Below, piece after piece: positions 22,688 to 34,498 of a DNA stretch of 64,000 nucleotides (positions are counted from its first letter, which is position 1; each line of letters opens with the position of its first letter). This DNA is from Wyeomyia smithii (taxonomy: Eukaryota > Arthropoda > Insecta > Diptera > Culicidae): NCBI RefSeq assembly GCF_029784165.1, contig NC_073695.1:137792285-137856284 (forward strand), given 5' to 3'. A program made the translations under genes and the position numbers. The notes beneath the pieces are model-generated. The model had not been told where the DNA came from. It searched no databases and saw only the letters and a program-made list of their open reading frames with translations.

Positions 22688-23660
22688 TGTCGTGCCGCTT
22701 GTTGGACATTTTCCGTAAGCAATATGTACGTCCGTTCGCTGCTAACTAATGTCGTTTTCGTTTTCGCGGTGTAGCTACACTCAAACGACACTTTTGACAC
22801 CCAAAATGTTTTATTTGACTTTTCGGACTACCCTTTTTCTGTCTCTCCCTACACTTTTTCTATCCCTGACGACACCCGAAAAAAGCAGAGTGTACTGTAG
22901 GAAGTTACCAACACATTCACACGTATGTGTCAAAACTGGTTTGTTTTTGTTTTCGTTCCACGTGGTAAAGTGTCAGGTAAATTATTTCTCAGCACATTTG
23001 CGAGATGGACATATGAAATGGAAACGAGCCATATGACGAATGCGATAATGACCAAAACAAAACGAATTGATAGCTATCCCATTATTACGCATACCAATGC
23101 AATGACTTTGAAAATGTTTTATTTGAAGCTGCAAAGTATAGCACGGAAAAAGTGTAGCTACACCGCGAAAACGAAAACGACATTAGAACACAGAATGCCG
23201 TAAGAGATTTCGTCGTGCGCGTTTAATGTTTTCCCGACTGATCATTCTCGCTCTCACCGTGATATCACCCCTCTATTCTCATCGCTCGCTCGTAATCATG
23301 CCGCTCTTCACCACTGCAGTCCCTGACAAATCTCTCGTGTTGTGCTGCTATTCGATTCTCTTTTACTATGGGATTTCTCTCGCTCGTTTTAGCGAAGTAT
23401 AACGACGGTCCGACTTCCGGTGATTTCGGTAATCATAGCTTTTTTTATGGAGTTTCCTTGACAATAGCGTTCTTGTCTGCATTCGCCGTATGCACTCTTA
23501 TTAGAGTATTGCGAATAATGATATTAATGTGACCAAAGCAACGATGTTTGCGTTTTTAATACAAGGAATAGGGCTACACAAATAATGTTTCTATCGCAAC
23601 TGATTTGAAATCGAAACTTAATTCTCCTGCTGCACTGTTCTGCGCGTCTAATGTACCACA
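22688..23660 (-). repeat. 3' LTR of gypsy1, interrupted by a MITE
   Basis: The LTR is 538 bp without the 435-bp MITE at 22749-23183, matching the 539-bp LTR at 54934. A purine tract on the minus strand at 23661-23675 abuts it. Confidence 0.9.
22749..23183. mobile_element. MITE with perfect 33-bp TIRs
   Basis: The ends ATGTCGTTTTCGTTTTCGCG and CGCGAAAACGAAAACGACAT are perfect complements extending through GTGTAGCTACAC-type sequence. TA flanks both sides (22747-22748, 23184-23185). The other LTR copy reads uninterrupted (CTAACTTAGAACAC near 54990). There is no transposase. The perfect TIRs suggest recent activity. Confidence 0.92.
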
Positions 23661-24513
23661 ATATTTCCTTTCTCTACTTCAAAATTTAAACCTTTTTTTA
23701 ACATTTTTATTATAGATTTATCACAAAGTCAGCATATTTAATATTCATTGATATATTGTGTTAACAAAATTATCGTCATATCTCAAAGGTTTTTTCACGT
23801 TTCTGCGAAGATTTATCCGCGTATTAGAGCTACTGATTGCATCTTTTTCCAACCTGCCGTAAGAGATTTCGTCGTGCGCGTTTAATGTTTTCCCGACTGA
23901 TCATTCTCGCTCTCACCGTGATATCACCCCTCTATTCTCATCGCTCGCTCGTAATCATGCCGCTCTTCACCACTGCAGTCCCTGACAAATCTCTCGTGTT
24001 GTGCTGCTATTCGATTCTCTTTTACTATGGGATTTCTCTCGCTCGTTTTAGCGAAGTATAACGACGGTCCGACTTCCGGTGATTTCGGTAATCATAGCTT
24101 TTTTTATGGAGTTTCCTTGACAATAGCGTTCTTGTCTGCATTCGCCGTATGCACTCTTATTAGAGTATTGCGAATAATGATATTAATGTGACCAAAGCAA
24201 CGATGTTTGCGTTTTTAATACAAGGAATAGGGCTACACAAATAATGTTTCTATCGCAACTGATTTGAAATCGAAACTTAATTCTCCTGCTGCACTGTTCT
24301 GCGCGTCTAATGTACCACAATATTTCCTTTCTCTACTTCAAAATTTAAACCTTTTTTTAACATTTTTATTATAGATTTATCACAAAGTCAGCATATTTAA
24401 TATTCATTGATATATTGTGTTAACAAAATTATCGTCATATCTCAAAGGTTTTTTCACGTTTCTGCGAAGATTTATCCGCGTATTAGAGCTACTGATTGCA
24501 TCTTTTTCCAACC
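23196..24513. repeat. 659-bp tandem duplication across LTR and pol end
   Basis: 23196-23854 and 23855-24513 are almost identical over 659 bp. Each unit contains the last about 465 bp of the LTR (plus-strand order) and about 194 bp of the adjoining internal sequence that encodes the C-terminus of pol. The result is an extra partial LTR inside the element. Confidence 0.92.
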
Positions 24514-26836
24514 TATTAGTATTCCCATCATCCGTTGAAACTAAATGTGATGAAGCAAAAGGAACCTTCTTCAAATCGTTAACGTTGCGTGCGTATTGGA
24601 CACCATTTTCACTAGAAATTACCATTTTTGCTCCTTCTTGTGCCACTACTTGGTATCGTTCGGATGAAAACGTAGCATCGATTTTCGATTTTCTTAGCTG
24701 TTTCAGGAAGACCATATGATATAATTCTAATGTCCGAGCATTTTGCACTACGCACTAAATCCGCGTGTTTTGTACTGGTCAACTTTTGTTCTGAATCCTG
24801 TTCTCGCACATCTTCTCGGTCCAGTTGTTTACTATGCACGTTACTCCAAAGGCTTGGAAAAGTACCTCTAAACTTCCAGCCGACCAGTAACTCGAATGGA
24901 GTCACATTTAGTCTAGAGTGTGGTATTAAAGTGTTGTGACTGTGTACGAAAGCTTCCAATGCCTCGCGCCAATCCTTACCTTCAATTTTCGCAGCAGATA
25001 ATGCTTTTATAATTGGTTGGTTGTACCGTTCGACAAGTCCATTCGAATGTGGACTCAAGGGTATCGATTTCCGTACTCGCACACCCTTATCCTGCCAAAA
25101 ATCACAAAATGTCGAGCTCTGGAATGGTGGGCCATTATCACTTTGGATTACGCACGGTAATCCCCAACGTTTGAAAACCTGCTGTAGTGCTAAATTTGTT
25201 GCATCAGCATTAGTGCGATGCATTTCTACCACCACAAGAAACCTCGAGTACGTGTCTACAATACTAAGGAATTCTCCGGACCCAAACTCTGTGACTGTTA
25301 AGAAGTCGATTTGGATTTTATCCCAAGGTCTTTCAGGCAATTCTCTAGATGTAAGAGGTGTCGGTGGATTTTTTTCTAGATAGTAGTATACACGTTTCAC
25401 ATCGTTTAACATATTTTTCTGTTTCCAAGCTCATCCGTAGCCACCAAAAAAACTGTCGGATTATACGCTTTATTGCCGTTTCGCCTATGTGTCCAATGTG
25501 CGCAGAGTCCATTGCTCGTGTACGCAACCCTTCAGGTAAAATAATTTGGTCGTCTTTGCACAACAGCGCCCCTAATATGTGGATGTTTTTCTTTTGTGCT
25601 TCATACCTACGTAAATCAGACGTCCATGTATCATGTTCCAATGCAAATCGTAGCTTGGACAATTTTTCATCGTTTTCTGAAGCAGTTTCAATTTCACTTA
25701 GAGTTATTTCCATACGACCTGTGTCCAAAGTACAGAGCATGTGGCTTCCGTTTTCACCGTCGAACGGCTTCATGTTTTGAGAATGCTGTATGAGTCTCGA
25801 AAGGACGTCTGCCACGTTATCCTCGCCTTTTACTCTTTTCATCTTGAAGTCGTAGGGCTGAAGTCTCAAGGCATACCCCTCTGCTCTCGTGAAAGCGCGT
25901 TTCCCGATCCGATGGCAGGAATGGTAAATAAACTCGTTTGCAGAGGCGTCCGTTCGTACGACGAAAGGTCTACCGGTCAAATAAAACGCAAAGCGTTCAA
26001 TACCCCACACAACTGCTTATGCCTCTCGGTGCGACTGGGGGTAATGTTGTTCAGTATTCGTCAGCGCCTTTGAGGCACAAGCAATTATTCTAGGTACACC
26101 CTCTAAGTTATATTGGACCAAGACATCTCCTAATCCAACAGCGAAAGCATCAACGAACAGCTCGGTCTGATATGTATTCTTGTAATATCCTAACATCTTT
26201 ATTGCTTCTATCGTTTCGGTCTGAAAAGATGAAAACTCCTTTTCCTCAGCATCGGTTCAATGGAATGTGGTAGCGTTTGCAAGAGTCCGAAGGCGCTCCG
26301 TCTTTGTCGCGCGGTGAACTAGGAATTTTTCGACAAAAGTAATTAATCCGAGGAAGCTTTTGACTTCAGGACGTCTAAAATTCTTGATTGCGCTCAACTT
26401 CTCCTGTTCAATTCGCCAACCATCAGCAGTAAGTTCAAACCCAAGGAAAATCACCTCTTGGCTACCAAATTTACATTTATCAGCGTTAATTTTTACGTTA
26501 TGATCTTTGAGCCTGTTGAGAACTTCTGAAAGATTTCTGGCATGATCTTCTTTCGTTTCGCCATACACGAGGATACCGTCAAGATAATTACATACACCTT
26601 CGCATCCTTCAAGTATCTTACGCTCAATCACTTCCTGGAAAATGTCCGGTGAGTTACATAATCCAAAATGAAGTCTTGTATATCGAAACATGCCATATTC
26701 GGTCATAAAATTTGTCAAGTGTCGCGATTTTTCGTCTAGTTTGATATGGAAAAACGCACTCGATAGGTCTATCGTTGGAAACCATTTCGCACCTTCCAAT
26801 TTAGCAAGAATTTTCTCTAAACTAGGCATAGCATAT
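24404..26836 (-). pseudogene. gypsy1 pol copy 1: RT 3' half, RNase H, integrase
   Basis: On the minus strand from 26836: AMPSLEKILAKLEG, LSSAFFHIKL, RYTRLHFGL, the altered catalytic box CNYLDGILVY (YLDD expected), then RNase H with VRTDASANEF, a linker, an HHCC-type zinc region ending CETC, and the integrase core with QIDFLTV, QSDNGPPF and LVERYNQ (D, D and E present). Lesions are a TGA just after TTFH (about 26257), a stop near 26025 in front of AVVWG, and a frame break near 24740. The N-terminal half of RT, the protease and gag lie 26 kb away at 52529-54933. Confidence 0.9.
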
Positions 26837-27484
26837 GAGCAATTCTCGCTGAAACTAGGCCACTAGGTGCACAAGGTTATTAGAAATAGAGAAAAAATGA
26901 TAATGCCATTTTTGTTTGATCGAATTTGTTGACCCCTAGGTCATCAAGGGGCGGAACAGTTTTCAGAAAAGTTGAAATTTTAGCAATTCTTGATGTACTA
27001 TTTGAGCTATATCTCTAAAATTCGTTATGTAAAGTACTACAAGTAGCACTTTTCTGTAAAGAGGAATGATAGGGCATTCATTTGAAGTGATCAGAATTCA
27101 GGCCGCCATCTTAGATTACATCAGAAAAATGCAATTTTGACCGTGTTCACAACTACCGATCGTCGATCTGAGACCAGCATTGGAAAGCTGAAAAAATGCT
27201 ATAAGATGCAGGAAAAAAATTAGGTGAGCATCAGTGTTAACTCATCAATTGAACCTATTTTCCAAGCTGAGTTACAAAAATATTCATCGTACATCGCGCG
27301 ATCAACGTAGTAACCTGTCTACTGAGACCAAGTGGATGCACATGTTATAACCCTACAAGCTCCATATATCATAATCGATTGATGCTACAACTAGTACGCC
27401 ACTACTGTTTTTTTTTAAGTTTAGTGTCATTGTCATTTTTAATTTGCCTGAAGCTCTGCATAGACGTTTCTATAAGCAAAAGAT
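26837..27484 (-). mobile_element. TIR element left part, copy 1
   Basis: It starts GAGCAATTCTCGCTGAAAC and ends at the AGAT that precedes the gypsy2 LTR. It is homologous to 31644-32277 and 36625-36845 plus 38934-39393. Its right arm exists only once, at 51596-52528. Confidence 0.88.
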
Positions 27485-27871
27485 TGACGGGTTTTTTTAA
27501 GTGTCTGTGATACCTTTCTGAGTTAAACCATATCGTTACATGTTCCGAAATAGAATAAATTTATTTTCTGTATTTTGCTTACAGGTCTCCTGCTGGAGAC
27601 ACATGAAGCGCCGATATGTATATACGTTATGTACAACGATCACCAATCGATGATCGTTGTGCATGCGTAAAAGAGAAGGGTGGATTCATTGCACTACCAT
27701 GCTTGTACTGTACAATAAATCAGTAACGCGACACTTCTATTTTGTCGCTCTAAATTCCAGACATTGAACTGAAGGTTCATTGCCGGGTAGAATCAACCTT
27801 CTCAGCATGTGGTCTGCTGGAAGTAAGAAATGGAGAGGCATGTTAATGACATGTGGAATGCACATGTCACA
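27485..27871 (-). repeat. gypsy2 3' LTR, copy 1
   Basis: It begins TGACGGGTTTTTTTAAGTG and ends ACATGTCACA. It is slightly shorter (387 bp) than the 400-bp versions because of a deletion near the TCAGCATG block. 27872-28042 is the 3' non-coding tail with a purine tract on the minus strand. Confidence 0.9.
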
Positions 27872-28042
27872 CCATTCCCCTAAGGGCCAAAATTGATTAA
27901 AAGTTGTTCGGCTTGCTTCAAGTGTCTCTCACAATTTTGATTTGTTATTGTTACAACAGACATTATTGTTTTGTTGATCCTAATTTTTTTTTTTTTTCAA
28001 TTTTCGTCTCGCCCCTTCCCCCTACTGGGAAAGGAACCTTTA

Positions 28043-29684
28043 TTACTTGTTGGTGAAACGATGTTTTATTAATCTTGAGATATGAACTTCCTGCTGTTTA
28101 TTTTCTTCGTCAACTATTGTTGCATTTGGTAAATTTAATTTTGTGATTTTAAATGGTCCACAATAGACTGGGTCTAGCTTGTGTCTATTTTCTTTTTGTA
28201 AATATACCGTTTCACCTACTCTTATGTCTGTGTGAATTATTTTATTGTTGACCATATTTGTTCTGCTGATTTTTTCTCTGTTCAGTGTTTGCGTGACGTT
28301 GTTGTGAATTACTTGTAATCTAAATTTCAGTTCTTTTTGGTATGACTCGAGATTGTACAAAGGATCTATGTGATTGTTGAAAAATTCAAAAGTATTACAT
28401 TTTTTTCCAAATATTAATTCAAATGGTGTGAAATCATGTTGTATGTTTGGGGTTGTATGGTAGCAAAAACAATAGAATGGTAACCACTCATCCCAATTGT
28501 TTTTTTGCTCGTTCACAAATATTCGCAAAAATTCATTTAAACATTTATGGTTTCGTTCTAGGGCGCCGATAGTTTGTGGGTGGTACGCCGTAGAACATTT
28601 GTGGTTTACTTGGAGTAGTTTGCATACTTCATCAAACACTCCCTTGTATTCGGTACCTTGATCCGTTTTAATACATTTCATTGGTCCGAATACAAGTATA
28701 CATTTTTCCACGACTGCTTTAGCTATGGAAACAGCTGATTTGTCCGGTACGGGAATTGCAATAACATACTTGGAGAGATCACATTGCAGTGTAACTGCAT
28801 AGCGGTTTCCATTTTCAGTGAGTGCGAACGATGGGACCGATGGTGTCAATGGACACGACATCAAAGGCTGTGTTAGGTGTAGTAGTAACTACAACGGGTG
28901 TTCTTACAGGTATTGCATGTTTGTTTATTTTGCAAAGCTTGCAATTTCCGACGTAATCTGAAATTGTTTGCTTCAGTTTTGGCCAGGTGTAAAGGGACTT
29001 GAGTTTCTTATATAATCTATACCGATATGACCTCCAGTTGCAGAGTCATGGTACTGTTTTAATATGCTGCTTATCTCAGTCTCTGTAGAAACTTGAACAG
29101 GTTTCTTATAAATTATTATAGCAGTATTCCGAAGAATAGCGTTGCCTATCTGTTTAAATGTATTCATAGCGATGTATGAGAAAATTACATCGTTCGATTG
29201 AATTGCTAGCTTTTTCACTTTTGAGTTAATTTCGACATTACTTTGCGCATTTAACTGTTCGTTTGTGTTCGCTTTTGTTAGGGCAAGCCTGCCGTCGATA
29301 TGTTGTAATGTAAATTGTAAATCGTTTATTAGGTTAGAATTTACTGCGAGGGTAACCGTTGCAGTTAGCCTCTTTCTAAATCTCTTATCATATATAATCA
29401 TGTCTATGCATGATGTATTATCGTTGAAATTAAATGTTAGTTTTGGCAAATCAAAAGCTTCTAAGCCGCTGACTGCTTCGTACACGTGAAGTTGATCAGG
29501 CTTCTGTGCCTGGCTGTCAGTAGTGGTAGAAGTATTTTTTTTTTGTCATAGATCTAGTTACTATGTACATATTTTTTAGAGTATCTGACGTTATTTGAAT
29601 TCTTGATAACGCGTCAGATACTACATTTGAACTGCCTTTTATATATTCCACTTTAAAATCATATTCCTCCAAAGTGAGTTTAGA
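28043..29684 (-). pseudogene. gypsy2 pol copy 1: integrase and RNase H end (truncated)
   Basis: The minus-strand integrase has KTDQGTEYKG and GALERNHKCL, preceded by a zinc region (CKLCKINKH). The C-terminal part reads GETVYLQKENRHKLDP and ends HRFTNK. The CACT CACT duplication near 28822 shifts the frame. A 4-bp deletion near 29027 is specific to this copy. The 5' side ends abruptly at the triplication junction, so RT and gag are missing. Confidence 0.88.
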
Positions 29685-31643
29685 TATATATCATATAATT
29701 CTAATGTCCGAGCATTTTGCACTACGCACTAAATCCGCGTGTTTTGTACTGGTCAACTTTTGTTCTACATCCTGTTCTTGCACATCTTCTCGGTCCAGTT
29801 GTTTACTATGCACGTTACTCCAAAGGCTTGGAAAAGTACCTCTAAACTTCCAGCCGACCAGTAACTCGAATGGAGTCACATTTAGTCTAGAGTGTGGTAT
29901 GCCAAAAATCACGAAATGTCGAGCTCTGGAATGGTGGGCCATTATCACTTTGGATTACGCACGGTAATCCCCAACGTTTGAAAACCTGCTGTAGTGCTAA
30001 ATTTGTTGCATCAGCATTAGTGCGATGCATTTCTACCACCACAAGAAACCTCGAGTACGTGTCTACAATACTAAGGAATTCTCCGGACCCAAACTCTGTG
30101 ACTGTTAAGAAGTCGATTTGGATTATATTCCAAGGTCTTTCAGGCAATTCTCTAGATGTAAGAGGTGTCGGTGGATTTTTTTCTAGATAGTAGTATACAC
30201 GTTTCACATCGTTTAACATATTTTTCTGTTTCCAAGCTCATCCGTGGCTAACAAAAAAGCTGTCGCATTATACGCTTTATTGCCGTTTCGCCTATGTGTC
30301 CACTGTGCGCAGAGTCCATTGCTCGTGTACGCAACCCTTCAGGTAAAATAATTTGGTCGCCTTTGCACAACAGCGCCCCTAATATGTGGATGTTTTTCTT
30401 TTGTGCTTCATACCTACGTAAATCAGACGTCCATGTATCATGTTCCAATGCAAATCGTAGCTTGGACAATTCTTCATCGTTTTCTGAAGCAGTTTCAATT
30501 TCACTTAGAGTTATTTCCATACGACCTGTGTCCAAAGTACAGAGCATGTGGCTTTCGTTTTCACCGTCGAACGGCTTCATGTTTTGAGAATGCTGTATGA
30601 GTCTCGAAAGGACGTCTGCCACGTTATCCTCGCCTTTTACTCTTTTCATCTTAAAGTCGTGGGGCTGAAGTCTCAAGGCATACCCCTCTGCTCTCGTGAA
30701 AGCGCGTTTCCCGATCCGATGGCAGGAATGGTAAATAAACTCGTTTGCAGAGGCGTCCGTTCGTACGACGAAAGGTCTACCGGTCAAATAAAACGCAAAG
30801 CGTTCAATACCCCACACAACTGCTAATGCCTCTCGGTGCGACTGGGGGTAATGTTGTTCAGTCTTCGTCAGCGCCTTTGAGGCACAAGCAATTATTCTAG
30901 GTACACCCTCTAAGTTATATTGGACCAAGACAGCTCCTAATCTAACAGCGGAAGCATCAACGAACAGCTCGGTCTGATATGTATTCTTGTAATATCCTAA
31001 CATCTTTATTGCTTCTATCGTTTCGGTCTGAAAAGATGAAAACTCCTTTTCCTCAGCATCGGTTCAATGGAATGTGGTAGCGTTTGCAAGAGTCCGAAGG
31101 CGCTCCGTCTTTGTCGCGCGGTGAACTAGGAATTTGTCGACAAAAGTAATTAATCCGAGGAAGCTTTTGACTTCAGGACGTCTAAAATTCTTGATTGCGC
31201 TCAACTTCTCCTGTTCAATTCGCCAACCATCAGCAGTAAGTTCAAACCCAAGGAAAAACACCTCTTGGCTACCAAATTTACATTTATCAGCGTTAATTTT
31301 TACGTTATGATCTTTGAGCCTGTTGAGAACTTCTGAAAGATTTCTGGCATGATCTTCTTTCGTTTCGCCATACACGAAGATACCGTCAAGATAATTACAT
31401 ACACCTTCGCATCCTTCAAGTATCTTACGCTCAATCACTTCCTGGAAAATGTCCGGTGAGTTACATAATCCAAATGGAAGTCTTGTATATCGAAACATGC
31501 CATATTCGGTCATGAAATTTGTCAAGTGTCGCGAATCTTCGTCTAGTTTGATATGGAAAAACGCACTCGATAGGTCTATCGTTGGAAACCATTTCGCACC
31601 TTCCAATTTAGCAAGAATTTTCTCTAAACTAGGCATAGCATAT
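29685..31643 (-). pseudogene. gypsy1 pol copy 2, with integrase deletion
   Basis: This is the same protein as copy 1, with RT box CNYLDGIFVY and RNase H with VRTDASANEF and ATKTE. About 170 bp of the integrase core after QSDNGPPFQSS are deleted near 29900, removing the region that contains the catalytic Glu. The zinc region is altered near 30250. The C-terminal pol tail is missing because the unit begins at the junction. Confidence 0.9.
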
Positions 31644-32277
31644 GAGCAGTTCTCGCTGAAACTAGGCCACTAGGTGCACAAGGTTTTTCAAATTTGATAT
31701 AAATGCACATAGTTATTAGAAATAGAGAAAAAATGATAATGCCATTTTTGTTTGATCGAATTTGTTGACCCCTAGGGGCGGAACAGTTTTCAGAAAAGTT
31801 GAAATTTTAGCAATTCTTGATGTACTATTTGAGCTAGTAGCACTTTTCTGTAAAGAGGAATGATAGGGCTTTCATTTGAAGTGATCAGAATTCAGGCCGC
31901 CATCTTAGATTACATCAGAAAAATGCAATTTTGACCGTGTTCACAACTACCGATCGTCGATCTGAGACCAGCATTGGAAAGCTGAAAAAATGCTATAAGA
32001 TGCAGGAAAAAAATTAGGTGAGCATCAGTGTTAACTCATCAATTGAACCTATTTTCCAAGCTGAGTTTCAAAAATATTCATCGTACATCGCGCGATCAAC
32101 GTAGTAACCTGTCTACTGAGACCAAGTGGATGCACATGTTATAACCCTACAAGCTCCATATATCATAATCGATTGATGCTACAACTAGTACGCCACTACT
32201 GTTTTTTTTAAGTTTAGTGTCATTGTCATTTTTAATTTGCCTGAAACTCTGCATAGACGTTTCTATAAGCAGAAGAT
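31644..32277 (-). mobile_element. TIR element left part, copy 2
   Basis: Homologous to 26837-27484. Two small internal deletions (near 31775 and 31838) distinguish it from copy 1. Confidence 0.88.
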
Positions 32278-32676
32278 TGACGGTTTTTTTAAGTGTCTAT
32301 GATACCTTTCTGAGTTAAACCATATCGTTACATGTTCCGAAATAGAATAAATTTATTTTCTGTATTTTGCTTACAGGTCTCCTGCTGGAGACACATGAAG
32401 CGCCGATATTTATATACGTTATGTACAACGATCACCAATCGATGATCGTTGTGCATGCGTAAAAGAGAAGGGTAGATTCATTGCACTACCATGCTTGTAC
32501 TGTTCAATAAATCAGTAACGCGACACTTCTATTTTGTCGCTCTAAATTCCAGGCATTGAACTGAAGGTTCATTGCCGGGTAGAATCAACCTTCTCAGCAT
32601 GTTTTCCACTGGTGTGGTCTGCTGGAATTAAGAAATGGAGAGGCATGTTAATGACATGTGGAATGCACATGTCACA
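32278..32676 (-). repeat. gypsy2 3' LTR, copy 2
   Basis: It spans 399 bp, beginning TGACGGTTTTTTTAAGTG and ending CACATGTCACA, and is preceded by AGAT. 32677-32840 is the non-coding tail. Confidence 0.9.
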
Positions 32677-32840
32677 CCATTCCCCTAAGGGCCAAAATTG
32701 ATTAAAAGTTGTTCGGCTTGCTTCAAGTGTCTCTCACAATTTTGATTTGTTATTGCTACAACAGACATGATTGTTTTGTTGATCCTAATCTTTTTTTTTT
32801 CAATTTTCGTCTCGCCCCTTCCCCCTACTGGGAAAGGAAC

Positions 32841-34498
32841 CTTTATTACTTGTTGGTGAAACGATGTTTATTGATCTTGAGATATGAACTTCCTGCTGTT
32901 TATTTTCTTCGTCAACTATTGTTGCATTTGGTAAATTTAATTTTGTGATTTTAAATGGTCCACAATAGACTGGGTCTAGCTTGTGTCTATTTTCTTTTTG
33001 TAAATATACCGTTTCACCTACTCTTATGTCTGTGTGAATTATTTTATTGTTGACCATATTTGTTCTGCTGATTTTTTCTCTGTTCAGTGTTTGCGTGACG
33101 TTGTTGTGAATTACTTGTAATCTAAATTTCAGTTCTTTTTGGTATGACTCGAGATTGTACAAAGGATCTATGTTATTGTTGCAAAATTCAAAAGTATTAC
33201 ATTTTTTTCCAAATATTAATTCAAATGGTGTGAAATCATGTTGTATGTTTGGGGTTGTATGGTAGCAAAAACAATAGAATGGTAACCACTCATCCCAATT
33301 GTTTTTTTGCTCGTTCACAAATATTCGCAAAAATTCATTTAAACATTTATGGTTTCGTTCTAGGGCGCCGATAGTTTGTGGGTGGTACGCCGTAGAACAT
33401 TTGTGGTTTACTTGGAGTAGTTTGCATACTTCATCAAACACTCCCTTGTTTTCGGTACCTTGATCCGTTTTAATACATTTCATTGGTCCGAATACAAGTA
33501 TACATTTTTCCACGACTGCTTTAGCTACGGTAACAGCTGATTTGTCCGGTACGGGAATTGCAATAACATACTTGGAGAGATCACATTGCAGTGTAACTGC
33601 ATAGCGGTTTCCATTTTCAGTGAGTGCGAACGATGGGACCGATGGTGTCAATGGACACGACATCAAAGGCTGTGTTAGGTGTAGTAGTAACAACAACGGG
33701 TGTTCTTACAGGTATTGCATGTTTGTTTATTTTGCAAAGCTTGCAATTTCCGACGTAATCTGAAATTGTTTGCTTCAGTTTTGGCCAGGTGTAAAGGGAC
33801 TTGAGTTTCTTATATAATCTATTTATACCGATATGACCTCCAGTTGCAGAGTCATGGTACTGTTTTAATATGCTGCTTATCTCAGTCTCTGTAGAAACTT
33901 GAACAGGTTTCTTATAAATTATTATGGCAGTATTCCGAAGAATAGCGTTGCCTATCTGTTTAAATGTATTCATAGCGATGTATGAGAAAATTACATCGTT
34001 CGATTGAATTGCTAGCTTTTTCACTTTTGAGTTAATTTCGACATTACTTTGCGCATTTAACTGTTCGTTTGTTTTCGCTTTTGTTAGGGCAAGCCTGCCG
34101 TCGATATTTTGTAATGTAAATTGTAAATCGTTTATTAGGTTAGAATTTACTGCGAGGGTAACCGTTGCAGTTAGCCTCTTTCTAAATCTCTTATCATATA
34201 TAATCATGTCTATGCATGATGTATTATCGTTGAAATTAAATGTTAATTTTGGCAAATCAAAAGCTTCTAAGCCGCTTACTGCTTCGTACACGTGAAGTTG
34301 ATCAGGCTTCTGTGTCTGGCTGTCAGTAGTGGTAGAAGTATTTTTTTTTTTGTCATAGATCTAGTTACTATGTACATATTTTTTAGAGTATCTGACGTTA
34401 TTTGAATTCTTGATAACGCGTCAGATACTACATTTGAACTGCCTTTCATATATTCCACTTTAAAATCATATTCCTCCAAAGTGAGTTTAGATATATAT
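32841..34498 (-). pseudogene. gypsy2 pol copy 2: integrase and RNase H end (truncated)
   Basis: Same domains as copy 1, with TDQGTENKG (Tyr to Asn) and GALERNHKCL. A small deletion near 32868 changes the C-terminus after VHISR. The CACT duplication is shared with the other copies. The 5' truncation is at the same junction, with a longer TA stretch (TATATATATATATC). Confidence 0.88.

Noticed and set aside
22130..23203. Small plus-strand proteins across family H and the MITE
   Set aside because: They cross element boundaries and TIRs, with no conserved domain or start context.
25021..26073. Open frames of up to 140 codons on the plus strand, repeated at 29894-30826 and 34959-35807
   Set aside because: They are antisense shadows of the gypsy1 RNase H/integrase, recur only because the unit is triplicated, and have no domain.
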